This document shows, in pieces, positions 9,340 through 18,950 of a DNA stretch of 64,000 nt. How positions within the stretch are numbered: the first letter of the stretch is position 1; every line of letters begins with the position of its first letter. This stretch comes from Alphaproteobacteria bacterium 41-28 (GTDB taxonomy: Bacteria > Pseudomonadota > Alphaproteobacteria > UBA9655): positions 60,500-124,499 of the forward strand of contig MKUL01000048.1 in NCBI GenBank assembly GCA_001897795.1, in the 5' to 3' direction. Both the position numbers and the translations under genes were made by a program. The notes under the pieces are model-generated. The model ran no database searches. It was not told the DNA's origin and saw only the letters and a list, made by a program, of their open reading frames with translations.

Positions 9340-12300
9340 TTAGGCTAAATTAAAAATGTAATGTTTCCGTAGAAATGCTATTGTTGGCCAAGATTTTTTA
9401 AGTTTATTTTGAATTCTTGTAATGTGTGGAGAATCTTTAGGAAAATGAGTTTTTACAATTTTTTGTGCCTGGTTTAAGTAAAGTATAGCTTGTTTCTTAA
9501 AGATTTTGGATTGTTGCAGGTCTCCTTTGTTTTCAGCATTTATGGATTTCTTTATGTGTAATTCTGCTAAGCTTTCTAAACACATATAACTTTCAGGATG
9601 TTTGCTTTTTTCAAATATTTTTAAAGATTTTTTGATGAGATTCTCAGCCGTTTCTGTGTGATCCTTTAGAAGGTAAACTTGTCCAAGGCTCTTTAAAACT
9701 CTGGCTGTTTCAATATGATCCTTACCATAATGCTTTTCATAAGCGACTACGCTTTTTTCAAATAAGCCTTTAGCTTTTTCATAATCTCCTAATTCCTCAT
9801 AAACCTTTCCTAAGTGTACGTAAATCCAAGCAATCTTGACACTATTCTCTTTAAATGATTTCTTATATGTTGCAAGGCTTTGTTCAAATAAGCTCTTAGC
9901 ATTTTCATAATCCCCCAAATTCCTATAAACATCTCCTAAATATACTTTAGCATAAGCAACGTCTATATGATGATCTGGCAAATAATTTTTATAAATTATA
10001 AGACTCTTTTGAAGTAAATCTCTCGCCTTTTCATAACCTCCTATGATGTTGTATACATTTGCTAAAATTGTTCCTGCCCAAGCAACATCGAGGTGGTTTT
10101 CAGAAAAAGATTTCTTGTAAATTTTAAGACTCTGTTCAAGTAAATCTCTAGCTTTTTGGTAATTTCCTAACTCTCTATAAGCATTCCCTAGATATGTCAT
10201 GATCCATGCAATGTCGAGCTGACTATCAGAAAAGCCCTTTTTATGAATTATAAACCCTTTTTCAAATAAACTTTTTGCCTTTTCATAATTACCTAGCTCC
10301 ATGTAAATATTTCCTAGATATACAAAAATCCAAGCAACATCGAGATGATCTTCAGAAAAATATTCTTTATAAATTCTGAAGTTTTGTTCGAGTAAGCTTC
10401 TAGCTTTTTCATAATCTCCCAAGTTTTTATAAACATTTGCTAGGTATATTAGAGACCTGGCCATCCCTAAATGATTTTCAGGGAAACGTTTTTTATATAT
10501 TATTAGACTTTGCTCAAGCAGATCTTTAGCTTTTTCATTTTCTCCTAATATTCTATTAATATTGCCTAGGTAGGATAAAAGTCGAGCAATTCCTATTTCG
10601 TTCTCAGGAAAATGTTTTTTATGTATTACCAAACTCTGTTCAAATAAATCTTTAGCTTTTTTATAGTCTTTTAAATTTCTATAAACATTTCCCAGAGAGA
10701 CAATGGCTTGAGTCGTTTTTATATGATTTTTAGGAAGATGTTTCTTATAAATGTTGAGCCCTTCTTCAAGATAATTTTTAGCTTTATCGTATTCTCCTAG
10801 CTCCCTATAAACATTTCCTAAGTGTGTCAAAGCTCTAGCAGCTCTAATATAATTTTCACTCTCATAAGAGTTTAACCTTACAAGACTGTCTTCAAGAGTC
10901 TTTCTTGCTTTTGTATAGTGAGCGAGATGAAAATAAATGCCTCCTAAAACGCCCTCTATAGAAGCTTTAGTAATATCATTCCATAAGTCACTATGATTTA
11001 AAAATACTTCACAGTGGCTCACTATCGACTTCATCTTTGATAAGTTTTCTTCGTGAATTATGTTATCTGCGTAATTTTCTAGAGTACTGGAAATTGCTTG
11101 TATTAACGGAATATTTTTTTCTAAATTTAATATTTTTATAAGATAATTTAAGCTTATCGCTTGTGTACTTCGATGAACCGAAAATGTAGAGATTGAATTA
11201 GTAGCAGGTCTTTCCTCATTCGTGATCAGAGAATATTTTTTTAAATGATAAATAAAGCTATCAATGACCTCATCACTTTTATATTTGTTTAACAAATCTC
11301 TAGGAATATTTTGTGAGTCAAGAAGGCTTATAAATAATAAAAGATCACCAAAATCTTTGTGTGTACTCATAAGATGCTGTAAAGATAAAGTGATAATGCC
11401 ATATCGAGTTTTGGTATAGTCTCCCAACTCTTTTAAAAGTCTCTCTTGCAGGTCTGAAAAATCTTTTTTATATTGGTGCAAACTTTCTAAGTATTTGTTA
11501 TATGGTACATTTGTGACTTTCAAATAATAAGCAGCAATTGAAACATCCAAGGGGAAAGGCGGTAGTTTTTCTAAGAACTTTTTTGTCTCTTCGTTTTGAG
11601 CAACTGTAAAAGGAAAAGTGGTTCCATTATTGACGATCTTAACAAAAAGAGCGAGTTTCTGAGGCTCGTCTAACTCTCCGATCTCGATGTGTGCATTGAC
11701 ACTTTTATTATTTTGTATGTTCCTATCTCGTGTTGTTAAGATAATTTTACCTCTCCCCCACGTGTCAAAATCCTGAGGAAAATATCTTTGAAACTCTGTT
11801 AATTTTTCGACACCATCATAAATGAGGAACCAATTAGATTGTAACTTCAGCCGTTCTTTTACAAATTGAATAATCTTCTCTTCTTTTTCAGTTGGATTTT
11901 TTATCTCCTGTAATACTCTAAGTATTCTCTGATCTTCCTCCGTTTTAGAAAGATTATAGGCCAAGTTTTCAAATGATCTTTTAAGAGTTTCACGTGTTTC
12001 CGCATTAATTTCCCAAACAATACTGGCTTTTTGCTGATGAGCATATTGTCGAGCAAGGGTTGTTTTTCCAGCTCCACCTATTCCGACAAGAGCAACAGTT
12101 TGGATACCGTCTTGTCCTTTAAATTTATTATCAATCTGGGTAATAAGTTCTGAACGATTTAGAAAGACAGATTCCGTTGGTAGTATTAAATCAGAGCGAA
12201 TAATTTTTATGTTTTGGTTCCAGTTATTCGGATTTGTATTATTTCCCTTAAATGTTAAAAGTAAGATACAGATGGGAATGAGGAAGACTCCTCCTCCCCC

Positions 12301-13221
12301 TAATAACCATTTTTTCTTTTTTTGGAGAAAATTGAAGATATTATTCCTATGCACAATTTTTTTCTGAGAGGTATCTCTCTTCTCCTCTAGGAATAGAGTT
12401 TCGGAAATGCCATAACTTAGTTCATATTGTTTCCTGATTTCAGAAAGAGTTTTGTCAAAATTGATAGAAGGGTAAATTCCTTTTAAAATTTCAAAAAATG
12501 AAAGATAATAATTTTCTCGAAACTCTACGTAATTGACATCGTACAATTCTTCTGTAAGTTCAGAAGAAAAATTCTCAGTAAGAGAAACAAACGTAAAAAA
12601 CGATTGTTTTTTCTTATTCTTTTGGAAAAACTTGCTAATTTCTCTTATTTTATGGCTTGCATGAAGTTCTTCTACTAATTCTTTTGGAACAAAATAAAGA
12701 GTGTGGTTCACATCCTGAAATTCTCGATTCAGAATAAGACGAATATCAAAAATATTTTCTTCACTCTTGTGTAAAACAGTTTTTATTCCAGCAAGATTTA
12801 AATGGTCTTCTAGCTGGTGAAGAAAGGTAGAAGCGGTATCTTTTTTCTCCCAATAAACAATATGACAGGTGGGCTTATCCTTACCTGTCATTACTGAAAT
12901 GCTTTTTAGGCATTGTTCGAAGTTTTCTTTGAATAATAAGCCTGCATAATGCTGTTTAAGAACTGGAGCCTGCCCCGATTTTTCGATGAAATCTATAACT
13001 CGTTCCCGTGAGTTACAACTAAGTTTAAGCATAATATTGTGGGTATGAATTTCGACTGTTTTAGGAGAAATTGATAATAAGGAGGCGATTTTTTTTGCCC
13101 CTCTCCCAGCAAGAATACACGCCAGTATATCGATTTCGCGACGTGTGAACTTGATTCCTTTTATCACTTCAAAGCGGCCTGAGTGAGTGTCCTGTAAAGA
13201 ATGAAACACAGTATTTTGCAT
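9340..13221 (-). CDS. LuxR-HTH / TIR-like / TM / NB-ARC / TPR STAND protein
   Basis: This 1293-residue protein joins five modules. Residues 24-80 are a LuxR/GerE-type helix-turn-helix (FTRREIDILACILAGRGAKK, then SISPKTVEIHTHNI). Residues about 117-250 have the strand-helix order of a TIR or SEFIR domain (CHIVYWEKKD, LAGIKTVLHKS, TLYFVPKELV, FFTFVSL, YVEFREN). Residues 305-325 form a hydrophobic segment. The NB-ARC ATPase has GIGGAGKTT (380-388), WFLIYDG (464-470) and LTTRD (495-499), then a winged-helix region ending near SVHR (681). From about 755 to 1200 come ten or eleven kinesin-light-chain-like TPRs with a 42-residue period. STAND proteins of this kind switch on after ligand binding to the repeats. 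The gene diverges from the Sel1 gene across a 256-bp gap with GC-rich palindromes. The TIR assignment is pattern-based. Confidence 0.8.
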   Translation of the reverse strand: MQNTVFHSLQDTHSGRFEVIKGIKFTRREIDILACILAGRGAKKIASLLSISPKTVEIHTHNIMLKLSCNSRERVIDFIEKSGQAPVLKQHYAGLLFKENFEQCLKSISVMTGKDKPTCHIVYWEKKDTASTFLHQLEDHLNLAGIKTVLHKSEENIFDIRLILNREFQDVNHTLYFVPKELVEELHASHKIREISKFFQKNKKKQSFFTFVSLTENFSSELTEELYDVNYVEFRENYYLSFFEILKGIYPSINFDKTLSEIRKQYELSYGISETLFLEEKRDTSQKKIVHRNNIFNFLQKKKKWLLGGGGVFLIPICILLLTFKGNNTNPNNWNQNIKIIRSDLILPTESVFLNRSELITQIDNKFKGQDGIQTVALVGIGGAGKTTLARQYAHQQKASIVWEINAETRETLKRSFENLAYNLSKTEEDQRILRVLQEIKNPTEKEEKIIQFVKERLKLQSNWFLIYDGVEKLTEFQRYFPQDFDTWGRGKIILTTRDRNIQNNKSVNAHIEIGELDEPQKLALFVKIVNNGTTFPFTVAQNEETKKFLEKLPPFPLDVSIAAYYLKVTNVPYNKYLESLHQYKKDFSDLQERLLKELGDYTKTRYGIITLSLQHLMSTHKDFGDLLLFISLLDSQNIPRDLLNKYKSDEVIDSFIYHLKKYSLITNEERPATNSISTFSVHRSTQAISLNYLIKILNLEKNIPLIQAISSTLENYADNIIHEENLSKMKSIVSHCEVFLNHSDLWNDITKASIEGVLGGIYFHLAHYTKARKTLEDSLVRLNSYESENYIRAARALTHLGNVYRELGEYDKAKNYLEEGLNIYKKHLPKNHIKTTQAIVSLGNVYRNLKDYKKAKDLFEQSLVIHKKHFPENEIGIARLLSYLGNINRILGENEKAKDLLEQSLIIYKKRFPENHLGMARSLIYLANVYKNLGDYEKARSLLEQNFRIYKEYFSEDHLDVAWIFVYLGNIYMELGNYEKAKSLFEKGFIIHKKGFSDSQLDIAWIMTYLGNAYRELGNYQKARDLLEQSLKIYKKSFSENHLDVAWAGTILANVYNIIGGYEKARDLLQKSLIIYKNYLPDHHIDVAYAKVYLGDVYRNLGDYENAKSLFEQSLATYKKSFKENSVKIAWIYVHLGKVYEELGDYEKAKGLFEKSVVAYEKHYGKDHIETARVLKSLGQVYLLKDHTETAENLIKKSLKIFEKSKHPESYMCLESLAELHIKKSINAENKGDLQQSKIFKKQAILYLNQAQKIVKTHFPKDSPHITRIQNKLKKSWPTIAFLRKHYIFNLA

Positions 13222-13331
13222 AAGCTCTAAGGCCTGTTCTTATTATTTGAATAGTTTTTAACTTACTAAATAAACTTATTCTAGGCATATGAGAAGCTAA
13301 ACAATCTTAGGAATTAAATCTATATTTTTAT

Positions 13332-13347
13332 CCCCTAGGGGTACCCC
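13332..13347. promoter_or_regulatory. Overlapping palindromes in divergent promoter region
   Basis: CCCCTAGGGG (13332-13341) and GGGGTACCCC (13338-13347) are perfect 10-bp palindromes sharing four bases, in an AT-rich gap between the HTH-NB-ARC gene and the Sel1 gene. This is the obvious candidate binding site for a dimeric regulator, possibly the LuxR-type HTH encoded next door. The rest of 13222-13477 is AT-rich with no clear promoter hexamers. Confidence 0.45.
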
Positions 13348-13477
13348 TATAAGCATTTCCCCAATAGTTTTGCGTGATTCGTCTTCATAATGTGATGCGA
13401 CTTGGACTATCGACTTCAGTTCTATGGGAAAACTTTCTTAAGCTGGATGGTCTTTAGATACTTTAAATGGAGATTGT

Positions 13478-15652
13478 ATGACTTTGAAATACTACAAGAT
13501 TTTATCCGCAACCTTATTAATAAGTTACTCATATGGAATAGTAACCCCTTCTTTAGCAGGAAGAACTGTTGCTGTGGAAAATAATGAACCGGATTCATCA
13601 TCTTCAACTCACGTCAATAGAGTTCAGAGAAATAATCCTAGAAGAACGAGCGAGGCTACACCTTTAAGGAACTTGACTCCTTCTCCTCTTAGAGATGAAA
13701 GAGATGAAAGAAATGAAACAGAGCAGAGATCGTTTCGCTTTTATCCGATTATTACGACTTTGGACATAACTTCTCCCTCTCTTATAGAAAAAGCCGAGCA
13801 AGGAGATATCGCTACTCAATACACCCTAGGATCATGTTATGAAGTTGGAATGTTAGGCGAAGCAGGCAAAGATCTTGGAAAAGCTCTGGAATGGTCTAAA
13901 GCAGCCGCTAATCAAGGACATATGAAAGCTCGACTTAAGGTGGGTAAATTTCATGCTAATGGTCGGGGAAGTCTAGCTAAGAACCCTATAAAAGCTATAA
14001 AATACTTTTTTATACCTGCTGATCAAGGGCTTGTAGAAGCTCAATTTTATTTAGGTAAAATGTTAGCCTCAGGAAGACCATCTCAAGGAAAAGATGTCGA
14101 AGCCGTTAGCTGGTATCGTAAAGCAGCAGATCAAAATTATGTACCAGCTCAACACGGCCTTGGAAAGATGTATCAGCAAGGTCGAGGGGACCTGCCCGAA
14201 GATCATATCAAGGCTGCATACTGGTTTCAAAAGGCTGTAAGATGTGAATATACAAAAGCTTATTATCGTTTAGGCGAAATGTATGAACAAGGACAAGGAG
14301 GACTACTCCAAAACGACATCAAAGCTAAAGATTTGTATCATAGGGCTGCAACAAAGGGGTATGCAAAAGCTCAATATAAACTCGGCTTAATGTACGAGCA
14401 AGGTCGAGGCAATCTGCCTGTGAATAGTGTAGAAGCTTCTTTATGGTATCTTAGAGCCGCAGATCAAGAACATTCTCGAGCTCAAGCTAGATTACGTGTG
14501 ATGTATAGCCAAGGTGGAGTGAGGTTGCCAAGAGAGGAGATTGAAAAGTCTCTTTGGTTTTGGAGGAATGAACGGAATAAATTTCCAAGTACTGGATTCA
14601 TAATGCCCATTCACGAGAGCTTTCTAAATGAAGATCAATCCCCAAGCAAGGCTGCTGAAATTGTAAGCAGGTGCCTTAAAGGGGCAGAAGCCGGACTTTC
14701 AATTACTATGTATAGTTTAGGAGTAATGTATTTTGAAGGTAAAAATGTAGAGAGGAATTTAGATAAAGCTATTCATTTTTTTCAAAAAGCAGCAGAGAAA
14801 AAACACTTACATGCTCTCTATAATCTGGGTGTGTGGTCTGAAAAAACAAGGTATAATCCTGTTTCGGATGTTCACAGGTTTTATCTTGAAGCTGCAATGA
14901 AAGGACATATAGCAGCTCAATACAATGTAGGTGTAATGTACCATCTAGGCAGAGGAGTTCAGAAAAATAATGAGGAAGCGATTAGATGGCTACGAAGTTC
15001 AGCAAATCGGGAGTTTGAACCTGCCCAGTTTGCTCTCCGTAAAATTCGTGCTGAAATTCGTGAAAATTCACCAATAGATGGTACTGAAACTACAGATAGG
15101 AATCTTGTAGGAAGTAGGTACGCAAATGGTCAAGATGGTCGTCCACAGGATGATGGTAAAGCTGTTGTTCGATTCTATTTAGCTTCACTTGAAGGACGCA
15201 AAGTAGCTCAATATAATTTAGGTGTAATGTACCATGCAGGTCGAGGAGTTAAAAAAAATTGTATTGAAGCTATTAGGTGGTTATGGAAGGCTATAGACCA
15301 AGAAGGCGAATCTACACAAAGTAATCTATATCAAAATGCTTACTTTGGGTTAGGTCTTATATACGCGACTCGTGAATGGGGTGTGCTTAGTGATCATGCG
15401 CAAGCTGTACAGTGTTTTCGTGAAGCGGCAAATCGAGGACATCCCGACGCACAATCCCATTTAAACCAGTTAAATGCACAAAACCAAGAAGAATTATCAA
15501 GACGTATTCAGAATAATACTGTTTTGCATAATAGGACATCACAAACTCAGCATACTTATAATTTATTTGATGACAGACCGCATATCAATAATTTTTGCAA
15601 TGTTTGCGTATTTTTTTCAATAATTTTTATGATATTTTCTTATTTAATTTAA
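13478..15652 (+). CDS. Secreted Sel1-repeat protein with hydrophobic C-terminal tail
   Basis: The ATG at 13478 follows GGAG at 13469-13472. The 724-residue product starts with a signal peptide (about residues 1-28, ending SLAG), then a polar spacer, then roughly a dozen Sel1/TPR-like repeats of about 36 residues from residue 105 on, recognisable by AQYxLGxMYxxGxG and KAAxQGxxxAQ. The last 22 residues (NFCNVCVFFSIIFMIFSYLI) are hydrophobic and could anchor it in a membrane. Sel1 proteins bind other proteins and often act at the host interface in intracellular bacteria. It runs in the same direction as the patatin gene 70 bp downstream and is divergent from the NB-ARC gene. The function is unknown; an exported scaffold or effector is the best guess. 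Confidence 0.75.
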   Translation: MTLKYYKILSATLLISYSYGIVTPSLAGRTVAVENNEPDSSSSTHVNRVQRNNPRRTSEATPLRNLTPSPLRDERDERNETEQRSFRFYPIITTLDITSPSLIEKAEQGDIATQYTLGSCYEVGMLGEAGKDLGKALEWSKAAANQGHMKARLKVGKFHANGRGSLAKNPIKAIKYFFIPADQGLVEAQFYLGKMLASGRPSQGKDVEAVSWYRKAADQNYVPAQHGLGKMYQQGRGDLPEDHIKAAYWFQKAVRCEYTKAYYRLGEMYEQGQGGLLQNDIKAKDLYHRAATKGYAKAQYKLGLMYEQGRGNLPVNSVEASLWYLRAADQEHSRAQARLRVMYSQGGVRLPREEIEKSLWFWRNERNKFPSTGFIMPIHESFLNEDQSPSKAAEIVSRCLKGAEAGLSITMYSLGVMYFEGKNVERNLDKAIHFFQKAAEKKHLHALYNLGVWSEKTRYNPVSDVHRFYLEAAMKGHIAAQYNVGVMYHLGRGVQKNNEEAIRWLRSSANREFEPAQFALRKIRAEIRENSPIDGTETTDRNLVGSRYANGQDGRPQDDGKAVVRFYLASLEGRKVAQYNLGVMYHAGRGVKKNCIEAIRWLWKAIDQEGESTQSNLYQNAYFGLGLIYATREWGVLSDHAQAVQCFREAANRGHPDAQSHLNQLNAQNQEELSRRIQNNTVLHNRTSQTQHTYNLFDDRPHINNFCNVCVFFSIIFMIFSYLI

Positions 15653-15722
15653 TATTTAACAGCAACACGGGTCTCTTAGTAAGGGCCAGCTATAAATTCG
15701 TATACTGAAAGGAGAAATTATT

Positions 15723-18428
15723 ATGTCTTTGTATCGCACATTATACATTTCATTAATGTTTATTTTTCTTTTATTTCAAATTAATGATGTTAATTCAATG
15801 TCTACAAATGAAGAAGAAAATAAATTGGGAAGCCCTCGTGCTCCACAATCAACTAATTCGAGTTGTACCCTAGGGTGCCCACGAATAGAAAGCGCATCCA
15901 CTAAAAAAAACAATTACTGGAAAAGAAGAACAGTAACAAATTTGGACGATGTAACACCTCCCAATCAAGCAACTATGCCTTCCAGGCAAGCAATTAGCAT
16001 ACCTCCCAGCCAAGCAACTAGCACATCTTCCAGCCGAGCACTAAGCACACCTCCCGACCAAGCATCAAGCATACCCCCAAGCCAAGCACCTAGAACAACT
16101 CCCGGCCGAACACCAAGTACACCTCTCGGCCAAGCACCAAGCACACCTTCCAGCCAAGCAGTTAGCTCACTTTCTAGCCAAGCACCTAGACCAGCTCCCA
16201 GGCAAGCAGCTAGCATACTCCCAAGCGAAGCACCTAGACCAGCTCCCAGGCAAATATCTAGCACACCTCCGAGCCAAGTACCTAGCACACCTCACAGGCA
16301 AGCAGTTAGCATACCCCCAAGCCAAGCACCAAGCACAGCTCTTAGGCAAGCAGTTAGCATATCCCCAAGCCAAATACCTAGCACACCTCCCAGTCAAGCA
16401 CCTAGAACAGCTCCCAGGCAAACATCTAGCATACCCCCAAGCCAAGCACCAAGCACAGCTCTTAGGCAAGCAGTTAGCACAGCTCTTAGGCAAGCAGTTA
16501 GCACACTTCCCAGCCAAGTAGCTAGCACGCCTCCAAGCCAAGTACCTAGTAGACAAAACCAAGAAAATCCATCATCTGACTATAGACCCACTCATTTAAG
16601 GACTCATCATCTTAGATACCTTCAAGGAATTGTTAGTGAAAGAAGAGCGATTCGAGTCCTTTCTCTTGATGGAGGGGGGATTCGTGGATTGCTAGAATTG
16701 TATTGGCTAAAAGCCTTGGAAACAGCGACGCATCAAAAAGCCTATAATCTTTTTGATGTTTATGTTGGAAATTCAACAGGATCTATAGTAGCCGCTGCGC
16801 TTAACGCTGAATTTGAAATCGATGATATTATTCAATTATACAAAGGACCTATTGCAAATCAGATTTTTCAATCTCCCTGTTGTTGTCTTGGTTACATTTT
16901 ATCGCGGGTTAGTAATCTTCTTTGTGGCCCTAAATACCCCAAAGAAGGCATTGAAACCGTTTTATATCGCTTTTTTGGTGACAGGACTTTGGCTGATTTA
17001 AAAAAGCCGCTGCTAGTACCTGCACTTAAAGAAGAAAATAATAGTACAGGATATAGCATACATTGGTTTGATACGATAGAAGCTCAACGATCATATTCTG
17101 AGAACTTTAAGGTATGGCAGGCAGTAAGAGCTAGTACGGCAGCTCAATCTTTTTTTCCCCCAGCAGAAATACGAGGAGAAGATGGAAGGGTAAGTGTTTT
17201 TTATGATGCAGGGCTTAACCTCAATAATCCATCTTTCGAAGCCTATCGAATGTTGAAACAAAAATTACCTTCTAATGCTAACTTTTTACTCTTTTCATTT
17301 GGAACGGGCCAATATTTTAATCCAGAACGACACAATCATTGGGGGTCACAAGGAGCAATAGCAATAAGAATGCCCGATATGGTTATGAGTCCTCAATCAG
17401 AAAGAGCTATTAGAGATTGTCAATATGACTTGGGCACTAATTTTTGCCGCATGAATACAACGTTAACTGAAAGTACTCATATTATGGATAATGTAAGCTC
17501 TGAAAACTTAGAAGAATTAAGAAACATTGCTGAGCAAGAAGTAGGAATAAACCCTGAGTTTGCAAGAATGGTAGGGCATATTATTCCTTTGGGATATATA
17601 CAGAATTCAATTAATAATTATCAATTTCTTACTTTAGCTCATACTTCTCTAGCAACTTTACAAAATTTAGGGAGAAATCTTTTTCTATCGACGCATAATC
17701 AGGGAAAAACCATAAAATTTTTAAGGACAATTCATAGTCACCAGTTTTTACAAGAACTTAAAGGGCTAGAGCTTACTCTAGGAAATTTTGGGGAAAGTGC
17801 GTATGATCAGCGTCCTATCAACTATAGGTGTCTTCGTAGCGTCCTTTCTGCATTACCCAACTTAACTATCTTAAAATTATCAGGAAACAATGGTTCTCCA
17901 GATCCATTAACTAATACGTTAAGTTCATCACTTCAAAGGCTAAGTTCATTACAACAACTAGAATTGACGCATAATAATATAACAAATAGTGGAGCAGAGT
18001 TATTATGTAATTCTTTAAGTACTCTAACATCTTTAAAGATGTTATCTTTAGAGAGCAATGATATTGGAATTGTGAACGAAACTCAATCCGAATTCATGCC
18101 ATCTTTGTCATCTCTTACCTCTTTAAATATATTAAATTTATCTCATAATAATTTTAGTTATAGAGGAGTCGAACGCTTATTTTTTTCTCTAAAACAATCA
18201 AATAATCTTAATCTTAAGGAATTATATTTGCTTCATAATTTGATAGACGAAGGTAGAAAATTCAGTCCGCGTCTTCCATACAAGTACCTGTATGGAGATG
18301 AAGATAGAGAGCGTTGTATTGTTTGTCTTCAACTTACTCCAGAGGGCGTAATTGAAAGTAAGAGCTGGGCTTCACGGACTAATGTTGTTCCGAGCTTTCT
18401 TCGTAACCCCCTAAAAATATTTTATTGA
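15723..18428 (+). CDS. Secreted patatin-like phospholipase with LRR tail
   Basis: The ATG at 15723 has AAAGGAG 8 bases upstream. Residues 1-25 are a signal peptide. Residues 83-274 are 24 copies of an 8-residue Ser/Pro/Gln/Ala repeat, a long flexible linker. The patatin domain follows: oxyanion loop DGGGIRG (316-322), nucleophile motif GNSTG (349-353, Ser351) and catalytic DAG (495-497), so an active lipid acyl hydrolase is predicted. Residues about 675-840 carry leucine-rich repeats (LTILKLSGNN, LQQLELTHNN, LNILNLSHNN). Patatins of intracellular bacteria attack host phospholipids; LRRs usually bind proteins. Signal peptide, mucin-like linker, enzyme and LRR together indicate an exported effector. 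A role as membrane-attacking effector of the adjacent STAND protein is less likely because of the signal peptide. Confidence 0.85.
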   Translation: MSLYRTLYISLMFIFLLFQINDVNSMSTNEEENKLGSPRAPQSTNSSCTLGCPRIESASTKKNNYWKRRTVTNLDDVTPPNQATMPSRQAISIPPSQATSTSSSRALSTPPDQASSIPPSQAPRTTPGRTPSTPLGQAPSTPSSQAVSSLSSQAPRPAPRQAASILPSEAPRPAPRQISSTPPSQVPSTPHRQAVSIPPSQAPSTALRQAVSISPSQIPSTPPSQAPRTAPRQTSSIPPSQAPSTALRQAVSTALRQAVSTLPSQVASTPPSQVPSRQNQENPSSDYRPTHLRTHHLRYLQGIVSERRAIRVLSLDGGGIRGLLELYWLKALETATHQKAYNLFDVYVGNSTGSIVAAALNAEFEIDDIIQLYKGPIANQIFQSPCCCLGYILSRVSNLLCGPKYPKEGIETVLYRFFGDRTLADLKKPLLVPALKEENNSTGYSIHWFDTIEAQRSYSENFKVWQAVRASTAAQSFFPPAEIRGEDGRVSVFYDAGLNLNNPSFEAYRMLKQKLPSNANFLLFSFGTGQYFNPERHNHWGSQGAIAIRMPDMVMSPQSERAIRDCQYDLGTNFCRMNTTLTESTHIMDNVSSENLEELRNIAEQEVGINPEFARMVGHIIPLGYIQNSINNYQFLTLAHTSLATLQNLGRNLFLSTHNQGKTIKFLRTIHSHQFLQELKGLELTLGNFGESAYDQRPINYRCLRSVLSALPNLTILKLSGNNGSPDPLTNTLSSSLQRLSSLQQLELTHNNITNSGAELLCNSLSTLTSLKMLSLESNDIGIVNETQSEFMPSLSSLTSLNILNLSHNNFSYRGVERLFFSLKQSNNLNLKELYLLHNLIDEGRKFSPRLPYKYLYGDEDRERCIVCLQLTPEGVIESKSWASRTNVVPSFLRNPLKIFY
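15969..16544 (+). repeat. 24-bp coding tandem repeat, 24 imperfect copies
   Basis: The 576 bp encode 24 consecutive 8-residue units such as VSIPPSQA, PSTPPSQA and PSTALRQA. Units differ by substitution but never by length, so the frame is kept throughout. Some higher-order blocks recur, for example PSTALRQA after SIPPSQA twice, which suggests recent unequal recombination. Confidence 0.85.
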
Positions 18429-18593
18429 GGCGGAGTAAGAGGAAGCAGTGCGCGGGAAATGTAACATGATGATCAAAGGTGTGAGCTGCTTCTTAAGGCC
18501 TCTAAAGTTTTCAGGCTTAAATTGGCTAGATAGTCCTGTGTCGGGCTATTTAGCCCAAAATCAGAGTCTTTCTTCCCAAAGTATACTCCAGGT

Positions 18594-18950
18594 CACTGCT
18601 GTCCGGTAAGTTGTGTTTGAAAACGTTACAAGCTATTGATATAAGTTCATAAAATTGATAAAGTGAAAACGACTTGAACAGAAGTATCCTTCTCCTGAGC
18701 GGATCAGGAGAATTTTATGTTCAAGGATAGGTTAGTTTTCGCGCAGCTAATGGATCACCTCCAGCTGCCTATTTTCCACAGATGTGTGAAAAAATATGCT
18801 GAAACTCGTAAACCACTAAATTTTTCTTGATCAGTTTTTATGTATGGTCTCCAGGAACGAAGACTCTTTGAGGATATCGCTTAAAGCTGGAAAAATGGTT
18901 TACGTACGGATCAATCGCAGTTAAATGCTTGTTTCAGAATAAGGCTAGGA
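18594..18950 (+). mobile_element. Remnant of an IS4-type insertion sequence
   Basis: CACTGCTGTCCGGTAAG at 18594-18610 looks like the terminal inverted repeat of an IS4-group element. About 100 bp later an ATG begins a fragment of transposase, and in another frame further on (about 18822-18880) comes FLDQFLCMV, which continues the family pattern. No right end or full transposase is present. The gap 18429-18593 before it shows only a short GGGCTA/TAGCCC hairpin. Confidence 0.55.
18717..18830 (+). pseudogene. Transposase N-terminal fragment (DUF4372/IS4 type)
   Basis: The 37-codon ORF reads MFKDRLVFAQLMDHLQLP and then FHRCVKKYAET, close to the MNxGxxVFSQLMDFLPxxxFRRCVxRYxG start of IS4-family transposases. 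It stops at a TGA (18828-18830); homologous sequence goes on in another frame, so the copy is dead. Confidence 0.55.

Noticed and set aside
16167..16562. Long minus-strand frames antisense to the patatin linker.
   Set aside because: They are shadows of the 24-bp repeat and have no ribosome site or signal of their own.
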